64,000 nt of DNA. Origin: a candidate division FCPU426 bacterium. GTDB lineage: Bacteria > Oederibacteriota > Muellerivitia > Muellerivitales > Muellerivitaceae. The notes under the pieces are model-generated. The model made no database searches. It was not told the origin of the DNA and saw only the letters and a list, made by a program, of their open reading frames with translations. The stretch is taken from the NCBI GenBank assembly GCA_003152075.1, contig PLZG01000073.1, positions 1 to 64,000 on the forward strand. Direction: 5' to 3'. The position numbers were made by a program, and so were the translations under genes. Shown one piece after another: positions 24,978 through 32,352 of this stretch; within the stretch, counting starts at the first letter, position 1; each line of letters opens with the position of its first letter.

Positions 24978-25715
24978 TCAAACCACTTCCCCAAGATAAG
25001 CCTCTTTCACCTTGGGATTTTCAAGGACTTTCGACGCTTCTCCCTCCAAAAGAATGTTCCCCGTTTCCAAAACGTAAGCGTAATGGGAGGCTTTCAGCGC
25101 CAGTTGGGCGTTTTGCTCCACCAAAAGAATGGTCGTGCCTTCTTTGTTGACCCTATCGATGGTCTCAAATATCAGCTCAATCACCTGGGGAGCCAAGCCC
25201 AAGGAAGGTTCATCCAACAATAAAAGCTGGGGCCTGGCCATAAGCGCCCGGCCAATGGCCAACATTTGCTGTTCCCCGCCCGATAGCGTTCCCGCCAATT
25301 GCTTGTGGCGTTCCTTTAAGCGTGGAAAAAGCGAGTAAACATGTTCCAAGTCCTTCTTGATTTCGGGTTGGTCATGGCGGACATAGGCCCCCAAGTCGAG
25401 GTTTTCCTCAACCGTGAGGTTAGGGAATACACCCCTGCCTTCCGGGCATTGGACAATTCCTATTTTGACCAATTCGTGGGGAGCCAAGGAGACGATTGGC
25501 TTTGATCGAAATAAAATTTCCCCGTCAGTTGGTCGTTTGATGCCAGAGATGGCTCGGAGCACGGTGGACTTTCCAGCACCGTTGGCGCCGATGAGGCAGA
25601 CAATCGAGCCCTTCCCCACTTTCAAACTAATTCCACGCAAGGCCTGTATAGCGTCGTAAAACACGGTCAAATTTTGAATTTCGAGTAAGTTTGGATTCAA
25701 CCGATGTGCCTCCAA
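24978..25715 (-). CDS. livF: Branched-chain amino-acid ABC transporter ATPase, LivF type
   Basis: ATP-binding subunit of a HAAT-type importer, 245 aa. Walker A GANGAGKST is near residue 41, the Q-loop region reads VQCPEGRGVFPNLTVEENL (typical LivF), the signature LSGGEQQML near 143 and the Walker B LLLLDEP near 166. It is separated from its companion livG by a four-helix-bundle gene inside repeat arms. The permeases LivH/LivM and a binding protein are not in the window, so the rest of the transporter must be upstream or elsewhere. Confidence 0.9.
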   Translation of the reverse strand: MEAHRLNPNLLEIQNLTVFYDAIQALRGISLKVGKGSIVCLIGANGAGKSTVLRAISGIKRPTDGEILFRSKPIVSLAPHELVKIGIVQCPEGRGVFPNLTVEENLDLGAYVRHDQPEIKKDLEHVYSLFPRLKERHKQLAGTLSGGEQQMLAIGRALMARPQLLLLDEPSLGLAPQVIELIFETIDRVNKEGTTILLVEQNAQLALKASHYAYVLETGNILLEGEASKVLENPKVKEAYLGEVV

Positions 25716-25719
25716 AAAG

Positions 25720-25752
25720 TTTTAAGTTCTAAGTTTTGAGTTTTAAGTTATG
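25720..25752. repeat. Family III arm, left side of the IVP-like gene
   Basis: AAAGTTTTAAGTTCTAAG and TTTTGAGTTTTAAGTT: a TTTTAAGTT-based arm. Its complement lies at 26108-26150. A small AAAAACC/GGTTTTT hairpin follows at 25754-25771, inside the arm. Confidence 0.65.
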
Positions 25753-25761
25753 GTCAAAAAC

Positions 25762-26106
25762 CTATCGGTTTTTACCTGTCGTTTTAACAATGGCTGTTAA
25801 CATCCGAGCCAGTTCTTCGGCTTGGCTCAAAAGCTGGTTATAATCTTGCCCTTCCAGCTTCGCTGCCTTCATCAAACGCAGCCAATAACGGGTTTCACGG
25901 GCTTCTTTGGAGGCAATGGACATCTTTGAAAGGAAATCCCTACGGCTTTGCGCGGCCAAAGCCTCTTCGACGTTGGCCCCAATACTTGTCGCGCTTCGGA
26001 GCAGTTGTTTCGATAGGACAAATTCATTCTTGAGCTTAAGCCTTTGGTACAACTCTATTACTTTCAAGGAAAACTCAAAACTTTTTTCGCCCACGAAACT
26101 TTTCAA
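25762..26106 (-). CDS. Four-helix-bundle protein (23S rRNA IVS / S23 family)
   Basis: A 114-aa all-helical protein of the family first seen in intervening sequences of 23S rRNA and related to the Avd accessory protein of diversity-generating retroelements. The conserved block QLLRSATSIGANVEEALAAQ spans about residues 38-57, with SRRDFLSKMSIASKEARETR after it. Family members bind nucleic acid weakly; their role in free-standing form is unknown. It interrupts the livG-livF pair and is closely bracketed by inverted family III arms, so it looks like cargo of a small inserted element. Confidence 0.88.
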   Translation of the reverse strand: MKSFVGEKSFEFSLKVIELYQRLKLKNEFVLSKQLLRSATSIGANVEEALAAQSRRDFLSKMSIASKEARETRYWLRLMKAAKLEGQDYNQLLSQAEELARMLTAIVKTTGKNR

Positions 26107-26107
26107 T

Positions 26108-26150
26108 GTTCGCCTTTTAACTTAAAACTAAAAACTTAGAACTTAAAACT
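26108..26150. repeat. Family III arm, right side of the IVP-like gene
   Basis: TTTTAACTTAAAACTAAA and AACTTAGAACTTAAAACT are the inverse complement of the arm at 25720-25752. Together they bracket the ORF within about 430 bp. Confidence 0.65.
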
Positions 26151-26940
26151 ATTTTTTTTTGATTCCCAGGTAGGCCTCAATCACTTTCGGGTCTTCCTGG
26201 ATTTCCTTGGGGCTCCCTTCGGCGATCTTTACACCGTGGTCCATCACGTAAATCTTCTCGCAGATGCCCATCACCACCCTCATGTCGTGCTCGATGAGGA
26301 GGACGGAGAGGTTAAATTCTTCCCGGATGCGCTTGATAACCTTCATCAACCACTGGGTTTCCTGGGGATTCATGCCCGCGGCTGGCTCGTCTAAAAGCAG
26401 GATTCGGGCGCCCGTGGCCAAGGCCCGGGCGATCTCCAGCTTTTTTTGGTCCCCATAGGGCAGCGCCCCCGCCAACACGCCTTTTCGATGGGTCAGCTCC
26501 AGGACTGCCATTAGCCTGTCCGCTTCTTCCTCAAAAACTTTTTCAATCTCATTGAACCGTTTGGCTTGGAAAAGCGCCGCACCCACGCCATAGGGTTTGG
26601 AATGGTGGAAGGCCACCTTGATATTAGTTTCAACCGTCAGATCCTTGAAAAGACGGATATTTTGGAAGGTGCGTACCAGCCCCAGGTGCGTGATCTGGCT
26701 TGGCTTCAAGCCCAAGATGGATTTGTCAAAGGCCCGGACTTCCCCCTTTTGGGGAGCGTAAATGCCCGAAAGGATGTTGAAAACCGTGGTCTTGCCCGCG
26801 CCATTCGGGCCGATCAGGCCGGCCATTTCTCCCTCGCGCAGGACCATGGAAAAATTATCAACCGCCACCAGGCCGCCGAAAGCCAGGGTGATGTTTTCCA
26901 CGTCCAAAACGACGGATTTTCCGCTGGGCTTGTTCAACAT
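26149..26940 (-). CDS. livG: Branched-chain amino-acid ABC transporter ATPase, LivG type
   Basis: Second ATPase of the HAAT-type importer, about 263 aa from ATG 26940 (the track starts at TTG 26982, 14 residues upstream, with no RBS). Walker A GPNGAGKTT, the LivG-specific LVRTFQNIRLF near residue 85, signature region ALPYGDQKKLEIARAL near 160 and Walker B ILLLDEP are present. LivG normally pairs with LivF next to it; here 43 nt of repeat arm and the four-helix-bundle gene separate the two. Confidence 0.9.
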   Translation of the reverse strand: MLNKPSGKSVVLDVENITLAFGGLVAVDNFSMVLREGEMAGLIGPNGAGKTTVFNILSGIYAPQKGEVRAFDKSILGLKPSQITHLGLVRTFQNIRLFKDLTVETNIKVAFHHSKPYGVGAALFQAKRFNEIEKVFEEEADRLMAVLELTHRKGVLAGALPYGDQKKLEIARALATGARILLLDEPAAGMNPQETQWLMKVIKRIREEFNLSVLLIEHDMRVVMGICEKIYVMDHGVKIAEGSPKEIQEDPKVIEAYLGIKKK

Positions 26941-26991
26941 CGGACCTTTGTTATTTATTTTAGCGGGAATAGTGTAACTCAACCCTAAAGA

Positions 26992-27207
26992 AAAGTTTTA
27001 AGTTTTGAGTGTTGAGTGTTACCCTCATGTTTCCTTAAATAACATCGGGCGTTGCCCGATAATAAGGTTATGAGGGTGGCACAGTTTTCCACTAATGAGC
27101 CTATGGCTCCACGAAAAAGAGAAACTGTGTAAGTTATGGAACGCAATTTAATGGGAAGATTAAATTGCTTCTTCAACTCAAAACTAAAAACCTAGAACTT
27201 AAAACTG
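26992..27207. repeat. Composite family III element with several inner hairpins
   Basis: Outer arms AAGTTTTAAGTTTTGAGTG (26992-27010) and ACTCAAAACTAAAAACC (27178-27195, continuing to 27207) enclose nested hairpins: ACCCTCAT/ATGAGGGT, ATCGGGC/GCCCGAT, CACAGTTTTC/GAAACTGTG and GCAATTTAA/TTAAATTGC. About 216 bp, no ORF, between divergent livG and the HAD gene. Confidence 0.7.
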
Positions 27208-27215
27208 GATATTAA

Positions 27216-27887
27216 ATGGATCTCCTTATTTTTGACTTTGACGGTCTTATCCTGGATACCGAAACCGCTTCCTACCAGACTTGGATGGAAATATACGAGT
27301 CCTATGGGCAGACCTTGCCCCTGGAAAAATGGGCCCTTTGCATCGGCACCACCTACAACGCTTTTAACGTGATTGAGTACTTAGAGGCCCAGTCCGGAAT
27401 AACCTTGAACCATCGGGAGTTGCGCGACCGCCATAATAAGCGGATCAACGAATTGCTGGGTCCCATGGAACCACGGCCGGGAGTGATTGATTACCTGAAA
27501 GAAGCCCAACGGCAGAGAATCGCCTTGGCCCTGGCCTCCAGCTCCCCCCAGGAATGGGTGGTGGGCCATTTGTCCCGCTTGGGGCTCGCCGAGTGTTTTC
27601 ATTCCATTCGCTGCGCCGATGACGTGGAGAACGTGAAGCCCCATCCCGAGCTCTACAACTTGACCCTCACCTTCATGGGGGTTCATCCCGAAAAGGCGGT
27701 TGCCTTTGAGGATTCCCCCCATGGCATCCAGGCCGCCAAAAACGCCGGGGTCTATTGCGTGGCCGTGCCGAATTCCGTGACAAGCCGGCTGCCTATCGGC
27801 CATGCCGATTACCGCTTGGAGTCCATGGCGGATTTGAGCCTTCGAGAGTTGTTGCACAAGATTGAAACCCGCAAAACAAACATCTAA
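27216..27887 (+). CDS. HAD-superfamily phosphatase / phosphoglucomutase-like
   Basis: Haloacid dehalogenase-like hydrolase of 223 aa, subfamily with an alpha-helical cap (beta-PGM/GPH type). Motif I DFDGLILDTE near residue 7 supplies the nucleophile Asp, motif II SSS near 108, motif III Lys in VENVKPHPELY near 140 and motif IV FEDSPHGIQAA near 168. Likely dephosphorylates a small sugar phosphate or acts as a mutase; the substrate is open. Sits alone between two family III elements. Confidence 0.86.
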   Translation: MDLLIFDFDGLILDTETASYQTWMEIYESYGQTLPLEKWALCIGTTYNAFNVIEYLEAQSGITLNHRELRDRHNKRINELLGPMEPRPGVIDYLKEAQRQRIALALASSSPQEWVVGHLSRLGLAECFHSIRCADDVENVKPHPELYNLTLTFMGVHPEKAVAFEDSPHGIQAAKNAGVYCVAVPNSVTSRLPIGHADYRLESMADLSLRELLHKIETRKTNI

Positions 27888-27976
27888 GTTCTGAGTTCTG
27901 AGTTAATGTATGTTTTTGAACCTCTGGTTCAAAAACTTCCGAAACTTAAAACTCAACACTTAGAACTCAAAACTAT
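27885..27976. repeat. Family III palindromic repeat
   Basis: Left arm CTAAGTTCTGAGTTCTGAG, right arm ACTCAACACTTAGAACTC, inner hairpin GTTTTTGAACC/GGTTCAAAAAC. It joins the ends of the convergent HAD and methyltransferase genes and could act as a terminator for both. Confidence 0.72.
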
Positions 27977-28617
27977 TTTTCAGCGATGAGGACATTGGTC
28001 ATTCCGAGGGGTTGTTTAAAATCTAAAAACCTCACCATCGGTAGAAGTACCCTCGGCGTTTTATTAGGTACCGTCATCCCATGGGAAAAGGATGCCACTA
28101 CCTTCAGCTTGTTCCGTTCCAGTTTCTCCCTCAAATACCCCATCGAAAAGGCCAGGGCCTTCCTTTCTTCCGGCACGATGGCCGAAAAAAGAAACATGAG
28201 GGGATTGTTCCGGTTGGGTTCCAGGATCACCACGTACTTCCTCGAAACCCGCCGCATTTCCTGGAGCACCTGGTCCAGGTTATCCACGTGGTGCAAAAGC
28301 GCGTGGCAGAAAACCACGTCGAAGGCAAAGTCCTGGAAGCTTAATTGGCCCGCGTCCATCAGGAGTTTTTGGCGGAGTGGGTTCTTAACCAGCATTTTCT
28401 GCGAAAAATCCACTCCCACCGTGTCGCAGATTTGGTCGAAATAATAAGAAAAAAAACCGTTCCCACAGCCCACATCCAACAGCCGGGTTTTCTTTTCCAG
28501 GGAAATCACCCGCCGGATTTGCTCGATTTTGGGTACCACATATTGCCGTACCACCGGATGGTCCGGCGGCCTGCGGTCTTCCAATGACTTTCTTTCCCAG
28601 TATTCTTTTTGGAACAA
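27973..28617 (-). CDS. Class I SAM-dependent methyltransferase
   Basis: A 214-aa enzyme with the methyltransf_11 fold: motif I LLDVGCGNGFFSYYF near residue 46, motif II Asp in TVGVDFSQKM near 68 and the late motif FCHALLHHVDN near 104. It looks like a small-molecule or lipid methyltransferase (UbiE/SmtA-like); there is no target-recognition domain. Substrate unknown. A TIR-type repeat lies upstream of its start. Confidence 0.85.
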   Translation of the reverse strand: MFQKEYWERKSLEDRRPPDHPVVRQYVVPKIEQIRRVISLEKKTRLLDVGCGNGFFSYYFDQICDTVGVDFSQKMLVKNPLRQKLLMDAGQLSFQDFAFDVVFCHALLHHVDNLDQVLQEMRRVSRKYVVILEPNRNNPLMFLFSAIVPEERKALAFSMGYLREKLERNKLKVVASFSHGMTVPNKTPRVLLPMVRFLDFKQPLGMTNVLIAEK

Positions 28618-28644
28618 AAGGGCTCCTAAACCTCGCCTTATTTC

Positions 28645-28801
28645 AGGTAATGTCTCAGTTTAAGAAATCACCCCTCACCCTACCCTCTCCCGCAAGGGGC
28701 GAGGGTATCTAGAAAAGGGCCGTTTCCTTAATCCCCCCTCTCCCCTTACGGGAGAGGGTAGGGTGAGGGTGAAAGGATTATTTCAAAATGAGACACTACC
28801 T
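28645..28801. repeat. 157-bp element with terminal inverted repeats
   Basis: AGGTAATGTCTCA (28645-28657) and TGAGACACTACCT (28789-28801) are near-perfect inverted ends. Inside is a C-rich/G-rich hairpin: CCCTCACCCTACCCTCTCCC pairs with GGGAGAGGGTAGGGTGAGGG. Size and structure are those of a MITE-like non-autonomous element. Confidence 0.7.
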
Positions 28802-28896
28802 TTTTTCACGATGACGCTATTTTTCGCTTCGTTTCTGTTAGCATCAAATCAGATGAATGATTTTAGAGTCAAAAAACCAAGTGGAGGAAACATTTT

Positions 28897-29076
28897 ATGG
28901 ACTTAACGGTTAATATGCGCGTCGGGAATATTCGGACCAATAAAGTCGGAACCATCATTTCGGAGCAATTCAGGGGCGCCAACGGGGAATTCCGTGGGCA
29001 TGTGATTAAAATCAGCGAGGGAGTCCTTGAAATTTGGGATGTGACCGCGACCGCCGCCCTGCCACAGGGCTTTTAA
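28897..29076 (+). CDS. Small 59-aa protein (not in ORF track)
   Basis: An ORF too short for the track: ATG at 28897, TAA at 29074-29076, 59 residues (MDLTVNMRVGNIRTNKVGTI...ATAALPQGF). A strong GGAGG lies 9 nt before the ATG. The composition is that of a real beta-rich protein: no low-complexity bias, alternating hydrophobics in GHVIKISEGVLEIWDV. I do not recognise the family. It is convergent with the esterase gene 6 bp downstream, and its promoter region holds the TIR element. Confidence 0.6.
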   Translation: MDLTVNMRVGNIRTNKVGTIISEQFRGANGEFRGHVIKISEGVLEIWDVTATAALPQGF

Positions 29077-29082
29077 TTACTC

Positions 29083-30045
29083 TCACATTCCCATCATAAA
29101 GTTGAACACCTTATCCCCGAATTCGGGCAGGTGCTCATGGGCGTAATCAGGAAAAATCACCATTTCTTTTTTTGACCGGATCTTATTGTAGGCCGCGAAC
29201 TGGGTGGAAGGGGGGCAGATATCATCCATCAGTCCCACCGCCATGAGTATTTGGGCCTTGATACGGGGGGCTAGGTGTTGGTTGTCAATGTAACCTAGTT
29301 TGGTGAAAACTTCCTTTTCCCGAGCGTGGGTGGGGTCGAACCGGCGGAAATATTGCTGGAGTTCCTCGTAAGCGTGTTTGGCCTGATCCATCTCCCACAC
29401 CCTTTGATAATCGCTTAAAAAGGGATAAATCGGCGCCGCGCGGGCGATGCGGGGCTCCAAGGCCGCGCAAGCCAACGTCAATCCCCCGCCCTGGCTTGCC
29501 CCCGTGGCTCCGACCCTTTTAGCGTCCACGTCGGGCATATCCATGACGATCCGCGCCATCTGGGCCGTATCCAGGAAAATTTGCCGGTAAAGCATCTTTT
29601 CGGGTTTGTCATCCAGGCCCCGGATAATATGGCCGTTCAAAGTATTTCCCTTTACCCCGCCCATGTCTTCCGAGGAGCCACCCTGCCCCCGGCAGTCCAT
29701 GGCCGCCACCGTGAACCCCGCCGCCACATAGGGTAGCTTGTCGCTCCAATCGCCCGCAGAGCCGCTGTACCCGTGAAAAACACAAAGGGCCGGGTGGGCT
29801 TTAGGGGCCTTTTTTGGTTTTAAGAGCTTGGCGTGAATTCTCGAACCACCCACTCCTGTCCAGAACATATCGAAGCACTCGGCGTAAGAAGCCTGGAGGG
29901 TATGATTCGGTTTCAACTCCACCTTGGGATTGAGGGAACGCATCTCCATTAAAGCCCTGTCCCAATAGGCGTCGAAATCCTTGGGCTTGGGATTCATTCC
30001 CTTGTAAGTCTTTAATTTTCGGAGCGGAAAATCAAGTATGGGCAT
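29083..30045 (-). CDS. Acetyl xylan esterase / cephalosporin-C deacetylase (AXE1 family)
   Basis: Alpha/beta-hydrolase of 320 aa that removes acetyl groups from sugars or xylo-oligomers. The oxyanion region CVFHGYSGSAGDWS is near residue 107, the nucleophile Ser lies in GASQGGG near 188, the Asp in VGLMDDICPPST near 275 and the His in YAHEHLPE near 305. No signal peptide, so it probably acts in the cytoplasm on imported acetylated sugars. The N-terminal 80 residues match the AXE1 lead-in (DFDAYWDRAL). Confidence 0.9.
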   Translation of the reverse strand: MPILDFPLRKLKTYKGMNPKPKDFDAYWDRALMEMRSLNPKVELKPNHTLQASYAECFDMFWTGVGGSRIHAKLLKPKKAPKAHPALCVFHGYSGSAGDWSDKLPYVAAGFTVAAMDCRGQGGSSEDMGGVKGNTLNGHIIRGLDDKPEKMLYRQIFLDTAQMARIVMDMPDVDAKRVGATGASQGGGLTLACAALEPRIARAAPIYPFLSDYQRVWEMDQAKHAYEELQQYFRRFDPTHAREKEVFTKLGYIDNQHLAPRIKAQILMAVGLMDDICPPSTQFAAYNKIRSKKEMVIFPDYAHEHLPEFGDKVFNFMMGM

Positions 30046-30077
30046 GGGTGGTCCTTTGGCAAAATTTAAGGAACTTA

Positions 30078-30296
30078 CTCGACTTTGGCAATTTCTGAAA
30101 GGTTGCGTTAAGCATCACCCCCCCCCTTTGAAAAAGGGGGAAGGGGGGTATTAGCCGTTGCCAAAACGGACGACAAGGCTAACTCCCCTTGGTCCAAAGG
30201 CTCCCACAGGGAGGAACCCCTGTGTACCCGCAAAACCAACATCCCTCTTTCAGAGGGGGAAAAACTGAAATCTCAAGAATTTGCCAAAGTCGAGGA
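30078..30296. repeat. Element with inverted ends and C-rich/G-rich hairpins
   Basis: CTCGACTTTGGCAATTTCT (30078-30096) and AGAATTTGCCAAAGTCGAG (about 30277-30295) are inverted ends. Inside are a C8-T3/GGGGGAAGGGGGG hairpin and a block shared in reverse with 3461-3600. About 220 bp, no ORF; MITE-like. Confidence 0.6.
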
Positions 30297-30336
30297 ACTT
30301 AATGATAAACGATATTAAAGCCACTTCAAGAAAATG

Positions 30337-32259
30337 CTAGTGGCCTTGAAGGCCCTTCAAGGAAATGGGGTGAATGTAAGCGCCTTTATATTCCCTTTTC
30401 CACCAATTTCCCGTCCTCGCTTTTTCGGAATAATTCGTAAAATGATAATCATAGGCTTCTGCGCGCACATACCGGGGTGGCCCCTCCGGGAAAGGATTGA
30501 TTTTGAGCAGGCCCAGCACCTCCGGCGACCCTTGTAATATGCGGACAAGGAAATTCACGAACCAGGGGTTTTGCCGATAGTCCCCCAGGGCCGCGAACCA
30601 CATTTGCCAATCCAACCGGGGCTGGTAAGGCGCCACCCAATGGGGCCCGGTTCCCAGGTCCCCAGGTTTCCACTTGAACTCGTAAGCTTTCCAAACCTTT
30701 CCATCATTGCTTCCTTCCACGATTATTTCCGGGCGGGTGGTCGTCATGACCGCGAATAAACCGTAGCTGTTGACCGATCGGAAAGGTTCCAAAGCCTCAT
30801 AAACCGCCCGGCCGGGGACTACCCATCCCCCCCTGCCAACCAAAGTGGCCTGCATTTGTAAGGCCGACATAAAGAGAACAATCGCCGCCACGGCCGTTCG
30901 AATCCAACCCGGCCAGTCCCTCCCGCTGGTCTTATTCCAGGGAGAGGGCAAGAGCTTCTCACGCCAGCTTTGGGGCCAGGCTTCGTCCTCCAGCACAAAC
31001 AGGCACAAAGCCAGGGTCAGGAAGTTGAAAAAACAGTAGTTCCCCGTCAAAAGAATTAAAAGTTGGAAGGAGACCAGAATCCAAAAAACCGCCGGCCTTA
31101 AACGCCGCGGTCCAAAGATCATAAAGGGCACCGCCAACTCCACCCCAAACATGTAAAGACAGGACACCCCCTGGAACCAATCCGGCAATTGGTTCATGAA
31201 CCAGGCCGGCGGCGTGGGAAGGGGCTGGGTCCCGTAATGGAAACGCAGGGCGGTCAGATTGTGCCAAGCCGCGTCTCCGCTGGCCCATTTCACGAACCCG
31301 GAGGAAAACATCAGCCGGAAGAGAAACCATTGGAATAAAAAGACTACAAGCCTCGGCGGAAACTCCCGGCTTGAGTTTTTCAAGCGGCTGGTTAGGGGCA
31401 CGAGAAATATGGAAAGGAACCCTGTCTCCAAAAGAAGATTGTCCCATTGGAAGCCCAGGAAATCCTGGCCCACGGTAATCAACGATAAGTAAAAGAGCCA
31501 AAGGAAAAAGAGGCATAAGGCCGGAACCAAGTCGAGGAACAACAGGATGGAAATGAGGATTCCCCCACCGCAAAGAAAAAGCAAAAACCCGTCGCCGCCG
31601 TTGAGCCAACAAAGGGTGGGAAAATCGAGGTAAGCCTTCCACCCCAGTTGGGCCAGGGCATCCGACAAAAGCAATCGGAAGGGCAGGATTCCCTGGCTGC
31701 CCACCAAGCCCGTGATTTGGAACCAAAGGGACCCGAAAGCCGTTAGGTAAACCAGGGCCAGGGCCTTCAAGAAAAACCAACGGGAAAGAAAATAGGTGGA
31801 AGGCCTATCCGCGGAAGCCAGCCCGCAGGAATCCACCGAGGAAAAAAAGTGACGGTGCCCTGCCACAAAGGCGTAAAGGGTTTCAGCGATAAAAGCAAAC
31901 CCGGGGACGTGGTCGTGGCCCCAAAGAACCCATCCGAAGGCCGGTACCAGGGCCAAGGTTTTAATCACCGCGTGGGCCCCCTGCGTCACGGTGCCGTTCG
32001 GCTCGATCAATTGAACGGCCTTTTCGAACCTCGCCAAGGGTATTTCGGGAAAAGACCCCGCCGCCTTTTGGTATGCCTCATAAGCGACTTTATCCCCGGT
32101 TAAAAACTTCCAGCGGTTGATCCATTTTCGGCAAAATCCGCAATCGCCGTCATAAATCATGAGCGGCTTGGGGGGCAGACGCTTGACGATAGGAGGTTTT
32201 ACCTCCTCAAGATGCTTCTTCATGGGCTCCCGGATCCTCTTGGATGGCATCCCACCCAT
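30337..32259 (-). CDS. DCC thiol-disulfide oxidoreductase / lipase maturation factor fusion
   Basis: A 640-aa membrane protein fusing two families. Residues 30-140 are the DCC (DUF393) thioredoxin-like domain with the redox motif YDGDCGFCRKW near residue 36. The rest, with about seven membrane helices, matches lipase maturation factors: FSSGFVKWASGDAAWHNLTA near 320, then an extracytoplasmic domain with HWVAPYQPRLDWQMWFAALG near 545. LMF1 helps fold secreted lipases in animals; bacterial relatives are of unknown role. The fusion suggests a membrane protein-folding or disulfide system. Start codon unclear: M1, M4 or M13 are possible. Confidence 0.85.
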   Translation of the reverse strand: MGGMPSKRIREPMKKHLEEVKPPIVKRLPPKPLMIYDGDCGFCRKWINRWKFLTGDKVAYEAYQKAAGSFPEIPLARFEKAVQLIEPNGTVTQGAHAVIKTLALVPAFGWVLWGHDHVPGFAFIAETLYAFVAGHRHFFSSVDSCGLASADRPSTYFLSRWFFLKALALVYLTAFGSLWFQITGLVGSQGILPFRLLLSDALAQLGWKAYLDFPTLCWLNGGDGFLLFLCGGGILISILLFLDLVPALCLFFLWLFYLSLITVGQDFLGFQWDNLLLETGFLSIFLVPLTSRLKNSSREFPPRLVVFLFQWFLFRLMFSSGFVKWASGDAAWHNLTALRFHYGTQPLPTPPAWFMNQLPDWFQGVSCLYMFGVELAVPFMIFGPRRLRPAVFWILVSFQLLILLTGNYCFFNFLTLALCLFVLEDEAWPQSWREKLLPSPWNKTSGRDWPGWIRTAVAAIVLFMSALQMQATLVGRGGWVVPGRAVYEALEPFRSVNSYGLFAVMTTTRPEIIVEGSNDGKVWKAYEFKWKPGDLGTGPHWVAPYQPRLDWQMWFAALGDYRQNPWFVNFLVRILQGSPEVLGLLKINPFPEGPPRYVRAEAYDYHFTNYSEKARTGNWWKREYKGAYIHPISLKGLQGH

Positions 32260-32352
32260 TTTACACGGGAAAGTGTTCTATTCCTTTATCCCGCCGGGAA
32301 ACCGGAATATACTTTATGTACCTAATTAACCCTTTCCCGATGGGGGCAAAAG

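Noticed and set aside
25762-26106. Diversity-generating retroelement (Avd-like protein)
   Set aside because: No reverse transcriptase, template repeat or variable repeat is found nearby; the protein fits the wider S23 family.
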